Shown here: positions 14,048 to 20,671 of the stretch, one piece after another
Position numbering within the stretch: the stretch's first letter is position 1
How the letters are laid out: each line of letters opens with the position of its first letter
Virus record (IMG/VR): IMGVR_UViG_3300044591_002206
Coordinates: 1 to 34,259 of that record
Origin: a virus
Strand: one strand, 5' to 3'
DNA length: 34,259 nucleotides
Notes under the pieces: model-generated
What the model was told of the DNA's origin: nothing
What the model saw: only the letters and a program-made list of their open reading frames with translations
The model's database searches: none
Program-made: the position numbers and the translations under genes

Positions 14048-14851
14048 GGTCAGGACACAGCGGCAGCTCGGATGAAAGGGCGGCAGATCATCCAAAACCT
14101 CATAGCCAGGGGTGGCCCCGTCTAGTGAGTAGGTGTTGCCATTGAACTCGGCACAGATCTCACAGGCCCCCTGATGGTCATCAACTGTGTAGAGGTCAAT
14201 GCCATTGGCCCGGAGCCGGTTGGCCATCCCTTGCGTTGCTGCCTCTCGGGTCGTGGTTCGGGCAACCATTCGGGCGTACTTGTCGAGCTGATAGTTGCGG
14301 CCGTTGATCGGAACCAGGCGCAGCCCGCCATCGACCCTGGTGATCCCGGCACGGGTCAGGGCCCGCTCCAGCCGATCAGATAGGTCCAATCTGGCTTCGC
14401 CCGCAGCAAGTGAGGCGGTGGTCTGCTCAAGGGCAATCGAGCGCAAGGCATCATCAACCCGGCGGCCGACCAAGATCTCGGTCTGCTCAAACTTGCTGAC
14501 AATGTTCTCGGCCAGGATCCGCACGGCGTCAGAGTCACGCGGGCCGATCAGGGCGTTGAGCTGGCTGTTGCTTAGGCCTTGCTTGCGGAGCTTGCGGAGG
14601 ATGAAGTCAGCCCCGGCCTCGTAGCCCTTAGCGGCAAGAGCAACCAGGGCTGGCCGGGCCTGCTGCTGAGCCTTGGCAATCAGCACGGCAACACGGGCCT
14701 GGCGCTTTTGCAGATCGGCAACGGTGTCCCCCAGAAACCCGGTCGAGGCAGCGGCATCGATCTCGGCTTGGAGATCCTTGTCCAACTGGGCGTAGATCTT
14801 CACCAGGTAGGCGGCAGCCCGATCCGAGGGCAGAACAACAGGCTTGGCCAT
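14030..14851 (-). CDS. Minor capsid / MuF-like head morphogenesis protein
   Basis: This 273-residue protein resembles phage minor capsid protein 2 and Mu gpF-like proteins. The C-terminal signature is clear: ARTTTREAATQGMANRLRANG, then VDDHQGACEICAEFNG with a Cys pair and PPFHPSCRCVLTP with a second Cys pair and His, which could bind zinc. The N-terminal half is helical (LQKRQARVAVLIAKAQQQAR). Such proteins are usually encoded next to the portal. Here it sits among the connectors, downstream of capsid, which is unusual. The ATG overlaps the upstream stop (ATGA). Confidence 0.85.
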   Translation of the reverse strand: MAKPVVLPSDRAAAYLVKIYAQLDKDLQAEIDAAASTGFLGDTVADLQKRQARVAVLIAKAQQQARPALVALAAKGYEAGADFILRKLRKQGLSNSQLNALIGPRDSDAVRILAENIVSKFEQTEILVGRRVDDALRSIALEQTTASLAAGEARLDLSDRLERALTRAGITRVDGGLRLVPINGRNYQLDKYARMVARTTTREAATQGMANRLRANGIDLYTVDDHQGACEICAEFNGNTYSLDGATPGYEVLDDLPPFHPSCRCVLTPAAIL

Positions 14852-15228
14852 CAGCTGACCTCGATCTGCAGCTCATATGACTGCCCGGCCCCCAGTTCGA
14901 CCCCTTGGCCATGCAAGGAAACGCCGGCCACTTTCCAGATTTGCTCTTCGCCCTGATAGGTCACCTCGACGATGTCCCCGATCTCGATCTGGCAGACGGT
15001 AGGGCAGATCAGGCGTTTCTCCTCGAGCTCATCTCGGCCGTCCGATGAAGACTCCAAGCGCTCATTGATTGCCGTGACCCAGGCCCCGCGCTGACCCTCC
15101 CATTTGCTGACTAGCTCTTCGGGGCCATCGCCTGAACCGGAAAAAGAATCAGTGAAAGAGTCGCTGAGAACCGGAGCGGCGGAAACCTTGGTCAGCGTGG
15201 CATTGGCCTGAGAAAGAACCCCGGCCAT
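14851..15228 (-). CDS. Head closure / connector protein candidate
   Basis: This 125-residue protein has a variable N-terminus and a small beta domain (QIEIGDIVEVTYQGEEQIWK, then YELQIEVS). By size and place between the adaptor and the minor capsid gene it is probably a head closure protein. It starts 3 bp after the adaptor gene and overlaps the next ATG by 4 bp, so it lies in a tightly coupled connector operon. GAGG lies about 10 nt upstream. The fold is not recognised with certainty. Confidence 0.65.
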   Translation of the reverse strand: MAGVLSQANATLTKVSAAPVLSDSFTDSFSGSGDGPEELVSKWEGQRGAWVTAINERLESSSDGRDELEEKRLICPTVCQIEIGDIVEVTYQGEEQIWKVAGVSLHGQGVELGAGQSYELQIEVS

Positions 15229-15230
15229 GT

Positions 15231-15683
15231 CTAGAAGTCCTCGAACTTCAGCTCTTTGAACTCTTGCCAGCTCAAGCGGCGACCCGATCCGATCCGGCGG
15301 GTTGGGGTGAGTCCGGCCTGGCGCAGATATTCCTTGGCCGTGTCGGCGTACTTTGGCCGGCGACCCTTGCGGGAAAAGCCCTCGCCGCTGGCCTCCTTGT
15401 ATTCCCGAACGGCCATGAACTCCTCGGCATTAGGACCAAGCAACCGGCGATAGCGGATCTGCTCAGCAACCGCCCGAGCGAGCAGGGCCCGCGCCTTGAC
15501 TCCCAGGGCATCCGGGTTGAGCTTCAGGCCGGTGGCTTCCTGAAAAGTAGAGACGGCAACCAAGACCAGATCGGTATCGAGCTCAGCCAGCCTGATCTCT
15601 TCATTGGTGCAGGTCCCCTCAGGGTCTCCTAGGTAACCATCGACAGCCTCTGGCTCTGCATAGGTGGGCGAGTACTCCGGCAT
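15231..15683 (-). CDS. Head-tail adaptor-like protein
   Basis: This 150-residue protein follows the capsid gene. Its helical body (LDTDLVLVAVSTFQEATGLK, then ALGVKARALLARAVAEQIRYR and EFMAVREYKEASGEG) fits the head-tail adaptor (gp6 or gp15-like) that binds the portal. The start is set at ATG 15683. A longer frame beginning at 15794 would start within the transcribed remains of the capsid terminator and would cover the promoter-like block. The C-terminus is basic and may contact DNA or portal. Confidence 0.7.
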   Translation of the reverse strand: MPEYSPTYAEPEAVDGYLGDPEGTCTNEEIRLAELDTDLVLVAVSTFQEATGLKLNPDALGVKARALLARAVAEQIRYRRLLGPNAEEFMAVREYKEASGEGFSRKGRRPKYADTAKEYLRQAGLTPTRRIGSGRRLSWQEFKELKFEDF

Positions 15684-15690
15684 CTGTCTG

Positions 15691-15719
15691 AAGTTATGCC
15701 GGCCCCTGAGAGGCGCGCC
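15691..15719 (-). promoter_or_regulatory. Leaderless-type promoter for connector operon
   Basis: Minus strand: GGCGCG (15719-15714), 17 bp, TAACTT (15696-15691), 7 bp, ATG 15683. The same two hexamers with the same spacing precede the portal gene. Confidence 0.6.
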
Positions 15720-15796
15720 GATGCCTCTTCGACCGGATAGGCGAACATCGGCCAGCCGGGGGCTCTCAGGGCCTCTCAGCCCCCGGAATGGCAAAG

Positions 15797-15818
15797 AAAA
15801 GGCCGCCCGAAGGCGGCC
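15797..15818 (-). terminator. Intrinsic terminator after capsid gene
   Basis: Minus strand: GGCCGCC (15818-15812), loop TTCG, GGCGGCC (15807-15801), then TTTTC. It lies 24 bp after the capsid stop codon. Confidence 0.9.
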
Positions 15819-15841
15819 CTTTCAGTGCTTGTTCCGATAGA

Positions 15842-16777
15842 TCAGGAACCCGAGGGGATCACGATCCGGCGGAAGGCGCGGGGGTCAGTGGCATACACGT
15901 TTCCGTAGGAACGGAACTTGGCGTACACGCGGTCGGTCTCGAAACCGGAGACCCCGTCCATGCTGGCGACCCGAGACAGCTCGGACTCGACATCAGCGTG
16001 GATCAGGACCCGGAGGGTCGAGAAGTCACCGACAACCATGACGGTGCTGCCGCTCTCCTCGTCGCCAAGGCGGGCGAGGTTGTGCGAAACGGCCGAGTTC
16101 AGCCCATACAGGGCGTCAGCGGCCTGGTAGAGAGGCGCGTTGGTGGTGGTGACACCGCCTGCCTCGGTCGAAGCAACGCGGGCATCCCGGAGGGCCTGCG
16201 GAGCATCGGCGGGGATGAGGACACTGTTGGCCTGAAGGCCGGTCTCCTCGTAGATCTCACCCATCGCCTGCGAGACAGCCTGTCGGATGCCATCGCCGGT
16301 GTCGGTGAGCTCGACCTCGTCCGAGACGCTCGACGCAAAGTCGAACTCAAAGGACGAAGCAGCGGCTGAGCCGTTCTCCAAACCAAGGAGGTTGGAGTCC
16401 CAGGCCTTGCCAAAGGCACGATCAACACGCGCCTGGATCTCGGCATCAACGCCAGCGACGCTCTTCACCGAGCGGAGGAACTCATCGGTCCAAGAAAGGG
16501 CGAGCCCGATCTTGACCAGTTCCACCGTCTCAGCGTCGAAATCGACGCCCTGCAGCGAGTATGCCGAACCCTCGGAAACGGTCGAGGCCGAAACCTCTCC
16601 CGTGATCTTCGGGTAGTTGAAGGTCTGCAGCCCGGTACGAACAACGCCTCCAGCCTGTTGGGCCAGAGTGATTGCACCTACCTCGTGCAGAACCGAAGGG
16701 CTGATGAGTTCGAGATCTACCCGACGGACGACAGCCCCACCGTCCTCAGGATTACTGATCTGCTGTGGTATTCCCAT
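15842..16777 (-). CDS. Major capsid protein (HK97-fold type)
   Basis: This 311-residue protein is the likely HK97-fold capsid subunit: AGGVVRTGLQTFNYPKITG and VKIGLALSWTDEFLRSV fit the typical N-arm and E-loop/spine region, and VMVVGDFSTLRVLIHADVES, GFETDRVYAKFRSYGNVY and DPRAFRRIVIPSG the P-domain and C-terminus. ATG 16777 (MGIPQQ) is chosen. The longer frame starts at 16837 inside a terminator stem. No protease gene is seen nearby, so maturation may depend on the separate scaffold alone. A terminator follows the gene and another separates it from scaffold, suggesting a message of its own. Confidence 0.9.
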   Translation of the reverse strand: MGIPQQISNPEDGGAVVRRVDLELISPSVLHEVGAITLAQQAGGVVRTGLQTFNYPKITGEVSASTVSEGSAYSLQGVDFDAETVELVKIGLALSWTDEFLRSVKSVAGVDAEIQARVDRAFGKAWDSNLLGLENGSAAASSFEFDFASSVSDEVELTDTGDGIRQAVSQAMGEIYEETGLQANSVLIPADAPQALRDARVASTEAGGVTTTNAPLYQAADALYGLNSAVSHNLARLGDEESGSTVMVVGDFSTLRVLIHADVESELSRVASMDGVSGFETDRVYAKFRSYGNVYATDPRAFRRIVIPSGS

Positions 16778-16784
16778 AGACCTG

Positions 16785-16813
16785 AATGTGTGCCGGGCCT
16801 CTTGGTCTGCCCG
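16785..16813 (-). promoter_or_regulatory. Leaderless-type promoter for capsid gene
   Basis: Minus strand: CGGGCA (16813-16808), 17 bp, CACATT (16790-16785), 7 bp, ATG 16777. It lies just after the scaffold terminator, as expected for a separately transcribed gene. Confidence 0.45.
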
Positions 16814-16820
16814 GCCAAGA

Positions 16821-16843
16821 GAAAACGCCCCGGTCAAGGGGCG
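16821..16843 (-). terminator. Intrinsic terminator between scaffold and capsid
   Basis: Minus strand: CGCCCC (16843-16838), loop TTGACC, GGGGCG (16831-16826), then TTTTC. It lies 33 bp after the scaffold stop. Confidence 0.8.
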
Positions 16844-16875
16844 CTCTCTCTGGGCTTTGGGCTGTGGGTCTGGGC

Positions 16876-17454
16876 TTACCGGCCGACGAACTTCAAGGCG
16901 TCGGAAAGGATTGCCTGGGCAGCGCTGGCACCATCGGCCGGCTGCTCAGCGTTGGAACCATCGCCAACGCTGCTGGTCTGCGCGGGTCCCTTAGGCGCTT
17001 CGGCCTTCAGGTAGTCACGCTCGTTGAGAACAGTCGAGACTGCCTCGGTGATGTCCTCCGGGGTCAGATCTCCAGAGAGATCAACGAACCTGAGGGCATC
17101 GCTGGGGTCGCGGTAGCCCGCAGTTGATGCCGCCGCTAGGGCGACCTGCTTGCGCTGCTCCTGCACCAGCTGAGTCTGGAGGGCTTCGGCCTGAGCCTTG
17201 GCCTCCTGTGCTTCCAGCTTGGCCCGCTCGACCTCGTCAAGCTCGGACCGCTTGCGCTCCTCTTCGGCCGCCTGGATCTGCTCCAGTCGGGCCTCGAGAT
17301 CCGAGATCTTGGCCGAAGCCTTCTCCCGCTCCTTTTGCAGGGCGCTCACCGGGACCGTGTGCTCAGCAACGGTCTCAGTGTTGGTCTCCTCAGAGACTGG
17401 CTCAGGCGCAGCTTCGCTGGCCGGGGCCTCATTGTTTGTCACTTCTTCAGACAT
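16876..17454 (-). CDS. Scaffolding protein
   Basis: This 192-residue protein is directly upstream of capsid, where siphoviruses encode the scaffold. It has an acidic disordered N-terminus (residues 1-35), a long charged coiled coil (about 38-105, KEREKASAKISDLEARLEQI and ELDEVERAKLEAQEAKAQAE), and a C-terminal part with GYRDPSDALRFVDLSGDLTP, a motif typical of these proteins. It would guide capsid assembly and then leave the head. The ATG is preceded by TAGGAC at 6 bp and AGCGAA 17 bp further upstream, a variant of the promoter pattern. Confidence 0.88.
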   Translation of the reverse strand: MSEEVTNNEAPASEAAPEPVSEETNTETVAEHTVPVSALQKEREKASAKISDLEARLEQIQAAEEERKRSELDEVERAKLEAQEAKAQAEALQTQLVQEQRKQVALAAASTAGYRDPSDALRFVDLSGDLTPEDITEAVSTVLNERDYLKAEAPKGPAQTSSVGDGSNAEQPADGASAAQAILSDALKFVGR

Positions 17455-17653
17455 GCTCTTGTCCTATTTCTTTGGCCTCTTGTTTCGCTCTTGATTTCGG
17501 GAAGCGACTCCCGCCGGAGGGCCAAGGCCCGGACACCCGCTCTATCGCTCGCGGTCAGCTAAAGCCACAGTGCCCGCAACAAGAAGGGTTGCGCCGTTGT
17601 TGTGCATATCCTCTGGCGCGCTTACGGAAAGGCAAGAGCAAAGAGGAGGAAGC
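17455..17653. promoter_or_regulatory. Divergent regulatory region between scaffold and plus-strand gene
   Basis: This 199-bp gap has no gene. On the minus side, AGCGAA (17489-17484), 17 bp and TAGGAC (17466-17461) precede the scaffold ATG by 6 bp. On the plus side, AGGAGGA (17644-17650) is a strong ribosome site for the ATG at 17654, and TATCCT near 17607-17612 is a possible -10. An inverted repeat CGCAAC (17575-17580) and GTTGCG (17588-17593) could be an operator. Confidence 0.4.
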
Positions 17654-18166
17654 ATGGGCGGCCAAACGATGGCTCAATGGACAACCAACTGGTTCCCGGT
17701 CTTTGACCAAGAGAAGTTCCTCAGCTCAAATGCCAGCGGTCAAATCATGGGCAGCGCGGAAGGCCACAATGGCCTGGTCCGAATCTTCGACCCGCCCGCC
17801 CTCGATGACTTTCGGCCGGTATATGGCTGGTGGAACGATCCCGACCCCCTAGAGCTCTGGGACCTGCACGAGACGGTCTCAACCGGAGGAGGAAAACTGA
17901 CCGAGGCTTGTCAGGACGAACAGTACGAGCCGAACGCTTTTGAGTTTCTTGAATGCTTTGTCCCGGCCGGGACCCCGCTGCTCCTGATCGAAGAGAGCTG
18001 GCTGCCCCTACGAGATGGAGGGGTGACCGATTACTCATGCGCTGGAGCCCACTGGCTGGTTGGAGACGATGAGGATGACATCATCGACACCGGCGGATCT
18101 CCTCGGGAAATAATCGAAGAAGCCAAGAAGCGCTGGCCCGATAAAGAGATCCACCCGCCCCGCTAG
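17654..18166 (+). CDS. Hypothetical plus-strand protein, moron candidate
   Basis: I do not recognise this 170-residue acidic protein. It is rich in Trp (about eight, for example QWTTNW and YGWWNDPDP) and in Asp and Glu (GDDEDDIIDT), with no signal peptide. The start at ATG 17654 has AGGAGGA 3 bp upstream, far stronger than any signal before the longer frame from 17570. It stands alone, opposite to all late genes around it, between scaffold and portal, and ends at a hairpin. This independent unit inside the head module suggests a moron: a cargo gene expressed on its own, possibly in the lysogen. Confidence 0.8.
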   Translation: MGGQTMAQWTTNWFPVFDQEKFLSSNASGQIMGSAEGHNGLVRIFDPPALDDFRPVYGWWNDPDPLELWDLHETVSTGGGKLTEACQDEQYEPNAFEFLECFVPAGTPLLLIEESWLPLRDGGVTDYSCAGAHWLVGDDEDDIIDTGGSPREIIEEAKKRWPDKEIHPPR

Positions 18167-18169
18167 AAC

Positions 18170-18200
18170 GAAGAAACCCGGCTCATTGGCCGGGCTCTTC
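18170..18200 (+). terminator. Terminator-like hairpin after plus-strand gene
   Basis: GAAGA (18170-18174) and CCCGGC (18177-18182) pair with GCCGGG (18189-18194) and TCTTC (18196-18200). There is no long T-run, so efficiency is uncertain. Confidence 0.5.
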
Positions 18201-18204
18201 GGTG

Positions 18205-18220
18205 AAACCCCTAACTGGGG
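18205..18220 (-). terminator. Terminator-like hairpin after small minus-strand gene
   Basis: Minus strand: CCCC (18220-18217), short loop, GGGG (18211-18208), then TTT. It lies 15 bp beyond the stop of the 18236-18481 gene. Confidence 0.4.
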
Positions 18221-18235
18221 GAGGGGAAATCTGGT

Positions 18236-18481
18236 CTAGCGATCAATCAAGAGGCCGTTGTCCTCGAGCCATTGAAAGGCCTCCATCCTGACGGCCGTGT
18301 CATCGGCCTCGATGAACCGGGACTCGAGGTTGATCAGGGCCTGGCGGACCTGGTACGGCTCAACCGGGCCGCGTCGGGTCAGCTCGCGGAGAGTGTCTCC
18401 AACGGCCTCGTTGCCAGCATCGCTGAACATGGCGAAATCGTCTGACAAGTAGGTCTTCTTTTCGGTGGTGATCTGCATCAT
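18236..18481 (-). CDS. Small hypothetical protein
   Basis: This 81-residue protein is not recognised. It looks helical, with TLRELTRRGPVEPYQVRQAL and AVRMEAFQWLEDNGLLIDR. The start is ATG 18481 (or the next ATG at 18478), with AAGGAG about 8-9 nt upstream, better than the TTG at 18538. It has a leader with a possible TACGGT -10 (18526-18521). It lies after the portal gene but is separated from it by 149 bp, and it converges with the plus-strand gene at 17654-18166. Confidence 0.7.
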   Translation of the reverse strand: MMQITTEKKTYLSDDFAMFSDAGNEAVGDTLRELTRRGPVEPYQVRQALINLESRFIEADDTAVRMEAFQWLEDNGLLIDR

Positions 18482-18630
18482 GGGCTTGAGCTCCTTTTGG
18501 TTAGTGGTCTTCACAGAGACACCGTAGGTCACCCCCAACTAGCGCACGGCGTTTTTCAGCTTGGGCAGTATTCGTCGCCTTGAGGGGTCTAATGCGCGGT
18601 ATTCCTCACCGAGTTCTTGAAGGCGGCCGC

Positions 18631-20130
18631 TTAGAACCCGAGGTCGGCCAGGATCGAGGCGGTATCCGGGGCAGCAGCATTGGCCTGGCTGGCGGCCTCT
18701 CTGACTACCTCGCCCTGTTCGTCCTTGATCCGTTCGATCTCGGCCGAGATGGCGTCCTCTTCGGCATCGCCCATGACCATCCGGACCGCCTCATCAATCG
18801 AGATGGCTCCGGCCGAGCGGAGATCCCGGACGGCCGTGGCGACTTCCCTGATGTCCTCGGGCATGCCATCGGCCAGAGAAACGGTCAGCGGGGCGGCCAG
18901 GTCATTCCATTGGGCGGCCGGCTTGCCCTCGTAGTTCTGAGCATCAAGAGAGCGGGCCACGCTCAAGAGCTGCCTCAGCCCGTCTTCCCAGAGCATGGCC
19001 TTGCCAGCGTGCTCAACCAGGGTGTGATGCATCATCAGCCGCCGGGCCGTTCCCGACTCAGCGCCGCCCTGGACATTCCGGCCGAGAGACTGCGGAGCAA
19101 AGCCAGCGGCCTGCAAGGTCAGGTCAATCAAAAAGTCCTGGTACTTGGCAAAGGTCTCGGCCCTTACCTGGGGCTGGATGACCTCGAGCAGCGGCTTGTC
19201 ATCATCGCCGCCCTCTTCCAGGGTCACCGGAACAACGCGGGTGCCCTCGGCCAGATTGCCGGTTTCGGAGAGGAGGTCCTGGCGGGCAAAGATGGTCGCC
19301 GCTGAAGCGCGGGCATCATCCTGAGCCATGGTCAGGGCCTCGTTGGTAGCAAGCAGGAGATCCTCGATCCCGGAAAGGTCAGAAATGCCCAGCGGGCTGT
19401 TGGCTCCCAAATGGTTCGGGATATACACGGCATCCAGCTCCTCGATCCCGGTTAGAAGCTCCGAGGCCAGCCCGGCCGTCTGCGGTAGTGACTCAAGGCC
19501 GACCTGCTTGCCCAGTTCAGTACGCGTGCCCCGGTAGAGCTCATTGATGATCCGGCCAGGCTCATGGCGCTCAAGCAGGCGCCAGACTTCAGCGGTCCCG
19601 TCCTTGCCGCCCTCAGAGAACTCCGAAACAAAGGTCACGGCCACTAGCTCGTCATCGTTGGCGAACTCGGGAACGGCCCGGCGCTCAGAGATAAAGCGAA
19701 CCAAGGCCCCCTTCTGGCCACGCGGGGTGCGGGTATCGACATAGGCCAGGCCATAGATCCCGCCAACACAGCTGGCCCCCTCGGCCGCCCTCTTCAGCTT
19801 CGAGTAGAGCCGGTTCAGCTCGACCAGCTCTTGTAGCCGCTCCTGATCAGCCTCATCCTCAACAGTGATCCGGGGCGTCTCACCAAACAGGAGATTGGCC
19901 GAGGTGCGGTTGATCCTCTGGGCTAGAGGCACGGTCAGGTATTGCGGGGTGCTGCCGCCAATGCCCTCTGCCCGTTCCCGCCAATAGTCCTTGTCATCAG
20001 AGGCCAGGCGCTCATAGTGCTCAGCAAACTCCCAGCGGGCCACGATCTGAGGCGGGGCCCAAGAATGCCAAGTGTTCCGGCCGAGGAGCTGGTTATTCAC
20101 CCAGCCGATAGAGCGTTCAACGATTGCCAT
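18631..20130 (-). CDS. Portal protein (SPP1 gp6-like)
   Basis: This 499-residue protein is the portal, the dodecameric ring through which DNA enters and leaves the head. Typical parts are visible: WEFAEHYERLASDDKDYWRER, VPLAQRINRTSANLLFGETP, then GASCVGGIYGLAYVDTRTPR, and a late helical region with FAKYQDFLIDLTLQAAGFAPQ followed by ESGTARRLMMHHTLVEHAGK. Length is normal for the SPP1 gp6 family. A promoter-like block with GGCGCG and TAACTT precedes it. It is separated from TerL by the methyltransferase and two other genes, rather than adjacent as usual. Confidence 0.93.
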   Translation of the reverse strand: MAIVERSIGWVNNQLLGRNTWHSWAPPQIVARWEFAEHYERLASDDKDYWRERAEGIGGSTPQYLTVPLAQRINRTSANLLFGETPRITVEDEADQERLQELVELNRLYSKLKRAAEGASCVGGIYGLAYVDTRTPRGQKGALVRFISERRAVPEFANDDELVAVTFVSEFSEGGKDGTAEVWRLLERHEPGRIINELYRGTRTELGKQVGLESLPQTAGLASELLTGIEELDAVYIPNHLGANSPLGISDLSGIEDLLLATNEALTMAQDDARASAATIFARQDLLSETGNLAEGTRVVPVTLEEGGDDDKPLLEVIQPQVRAETFAKYQDFLIDLTLQAAGFAPQSLGRNVQGGAESGTARRLMMHHTLVEHAGKAMLWEDGLRQLLSVARSLDAQNYEGKPAAQWNDLAAPLTVSLADGMPEDIREVATAVRDLRSAGAISIDEAVRMVMGDAEEDAISAEIERIKDEQGEVVREAASQANAAAPDTASILADLGF

Positions 20131-20137
20131 CCCCCCG

Positions 20138-20166
20138 AAGTTATGGCCGGGACCAGGGGGCGCGCC
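20138..20166 (-). promoter_or_regulatory. Leaderless-type promoter for portal gene
   Basis: Minus strand: GGCGCG (20166-20161), 17 bp, TAACTT (20143-20138), 7 bp, ATG 20130. Same hexamers and spacing as at 15691-15719. Confidence 0.6.
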
Positions 20167-20179
20167 TAGGCCTGGCTTA

Positions 20180-20638
20180 CTAGCTGAAGATGCCCTTGAA
20201 GTCCTTGAGAAGATCGACCATCTGTTCGTGGCTTACGCCCGACTGCCTGACAACCGTGAAGTCCGGGCCATCCCCGTTGCTGAACAGCAAGAACTCGTAC
20301 TCACCTGGCAGAACCTGCTCCCAGTGGTAGAGCAAGTTGGCTGGCCCGTCCTTAAGAAAGAGGTTCAACAGGCCAAAGCCCGAAGGGTTCTCAAGCCAAT
20401 CCAGACCCGGTTCATCAATCCCGGTCTTGGCAGCCAGGTACTCGGCCATGTCGGCCAGCTCGTCCCGGTCTTCACGGATCAACGGGCAGACGGCATCGAC
20501 CTGACCAGAAACCAACACCATCGGATCGCCAACGGTGATCTCAACCCCGGCATTGGGACCAAGAAGCAAGCCCAGCACTTGATCAGCAAACAGCTGCCCC
20601 TCAATCTCGGGCTGCAAGATCCCAAAAACCGACGCCAT
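20180..20638 (-). CDS. Hypothetical protein between methyltransferase and portal
   Basis: I do not recognise this 152-residue acidic protein. It looks alpha-beta, with VEITVGDPMVLVSGQVDAVC near residue 40, DRDELADMAEYLAAKTGI, and a C-terminal GEYEFLLFSNGDGPDFTVVR. There is no signal peptide or membrane segment. It begins 33 bp after the methyltransferase with GGGGGAG just upstream of the ATG, so it probably shares the methyltransferase message. It could be a regulator or anti-defence partner of that enzyme, but nothing in the sequence shows this. Confidence 0.75.
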   Translation of the reverse strand: MASVFGILQPEIEGQLFADQVLGLLLGPNAGVEITVGDPMVLVSGQVDAVCPLIREDRDELADMAEYLAAKTGIDEPGLDWLENPSGFGLLNLFLKDGPANLLYHWEQVLPGEYEFLLFSNGDGPDFTVVRQSGVSHEQMVDLLKDFKGIFS

Positions 20639-20671
20639 CGTCTCCCCCTTTTCGACTGAACGGCGGGGAGC

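Noticed and set aside
15683-15794. Longer adaptor start at 15794
   Set aside because: It would begin just past the capsid terminator stem and read through the GGCGCG promoter-like block. The extra 37 residues look non-coding.
16777-16837. Longer capsid start at 16837
   Set aside because: It lies in the stem of the terminator after scaffold. ATG 16777 fits the promoter pattern and the usual N-terminus.
18580-19305. 241-codon plus-strand frame opposite the portal gene
   Set aside because: The portal protein is clearly recognisable on the minus strand, and the plus frame has no ribosome site.
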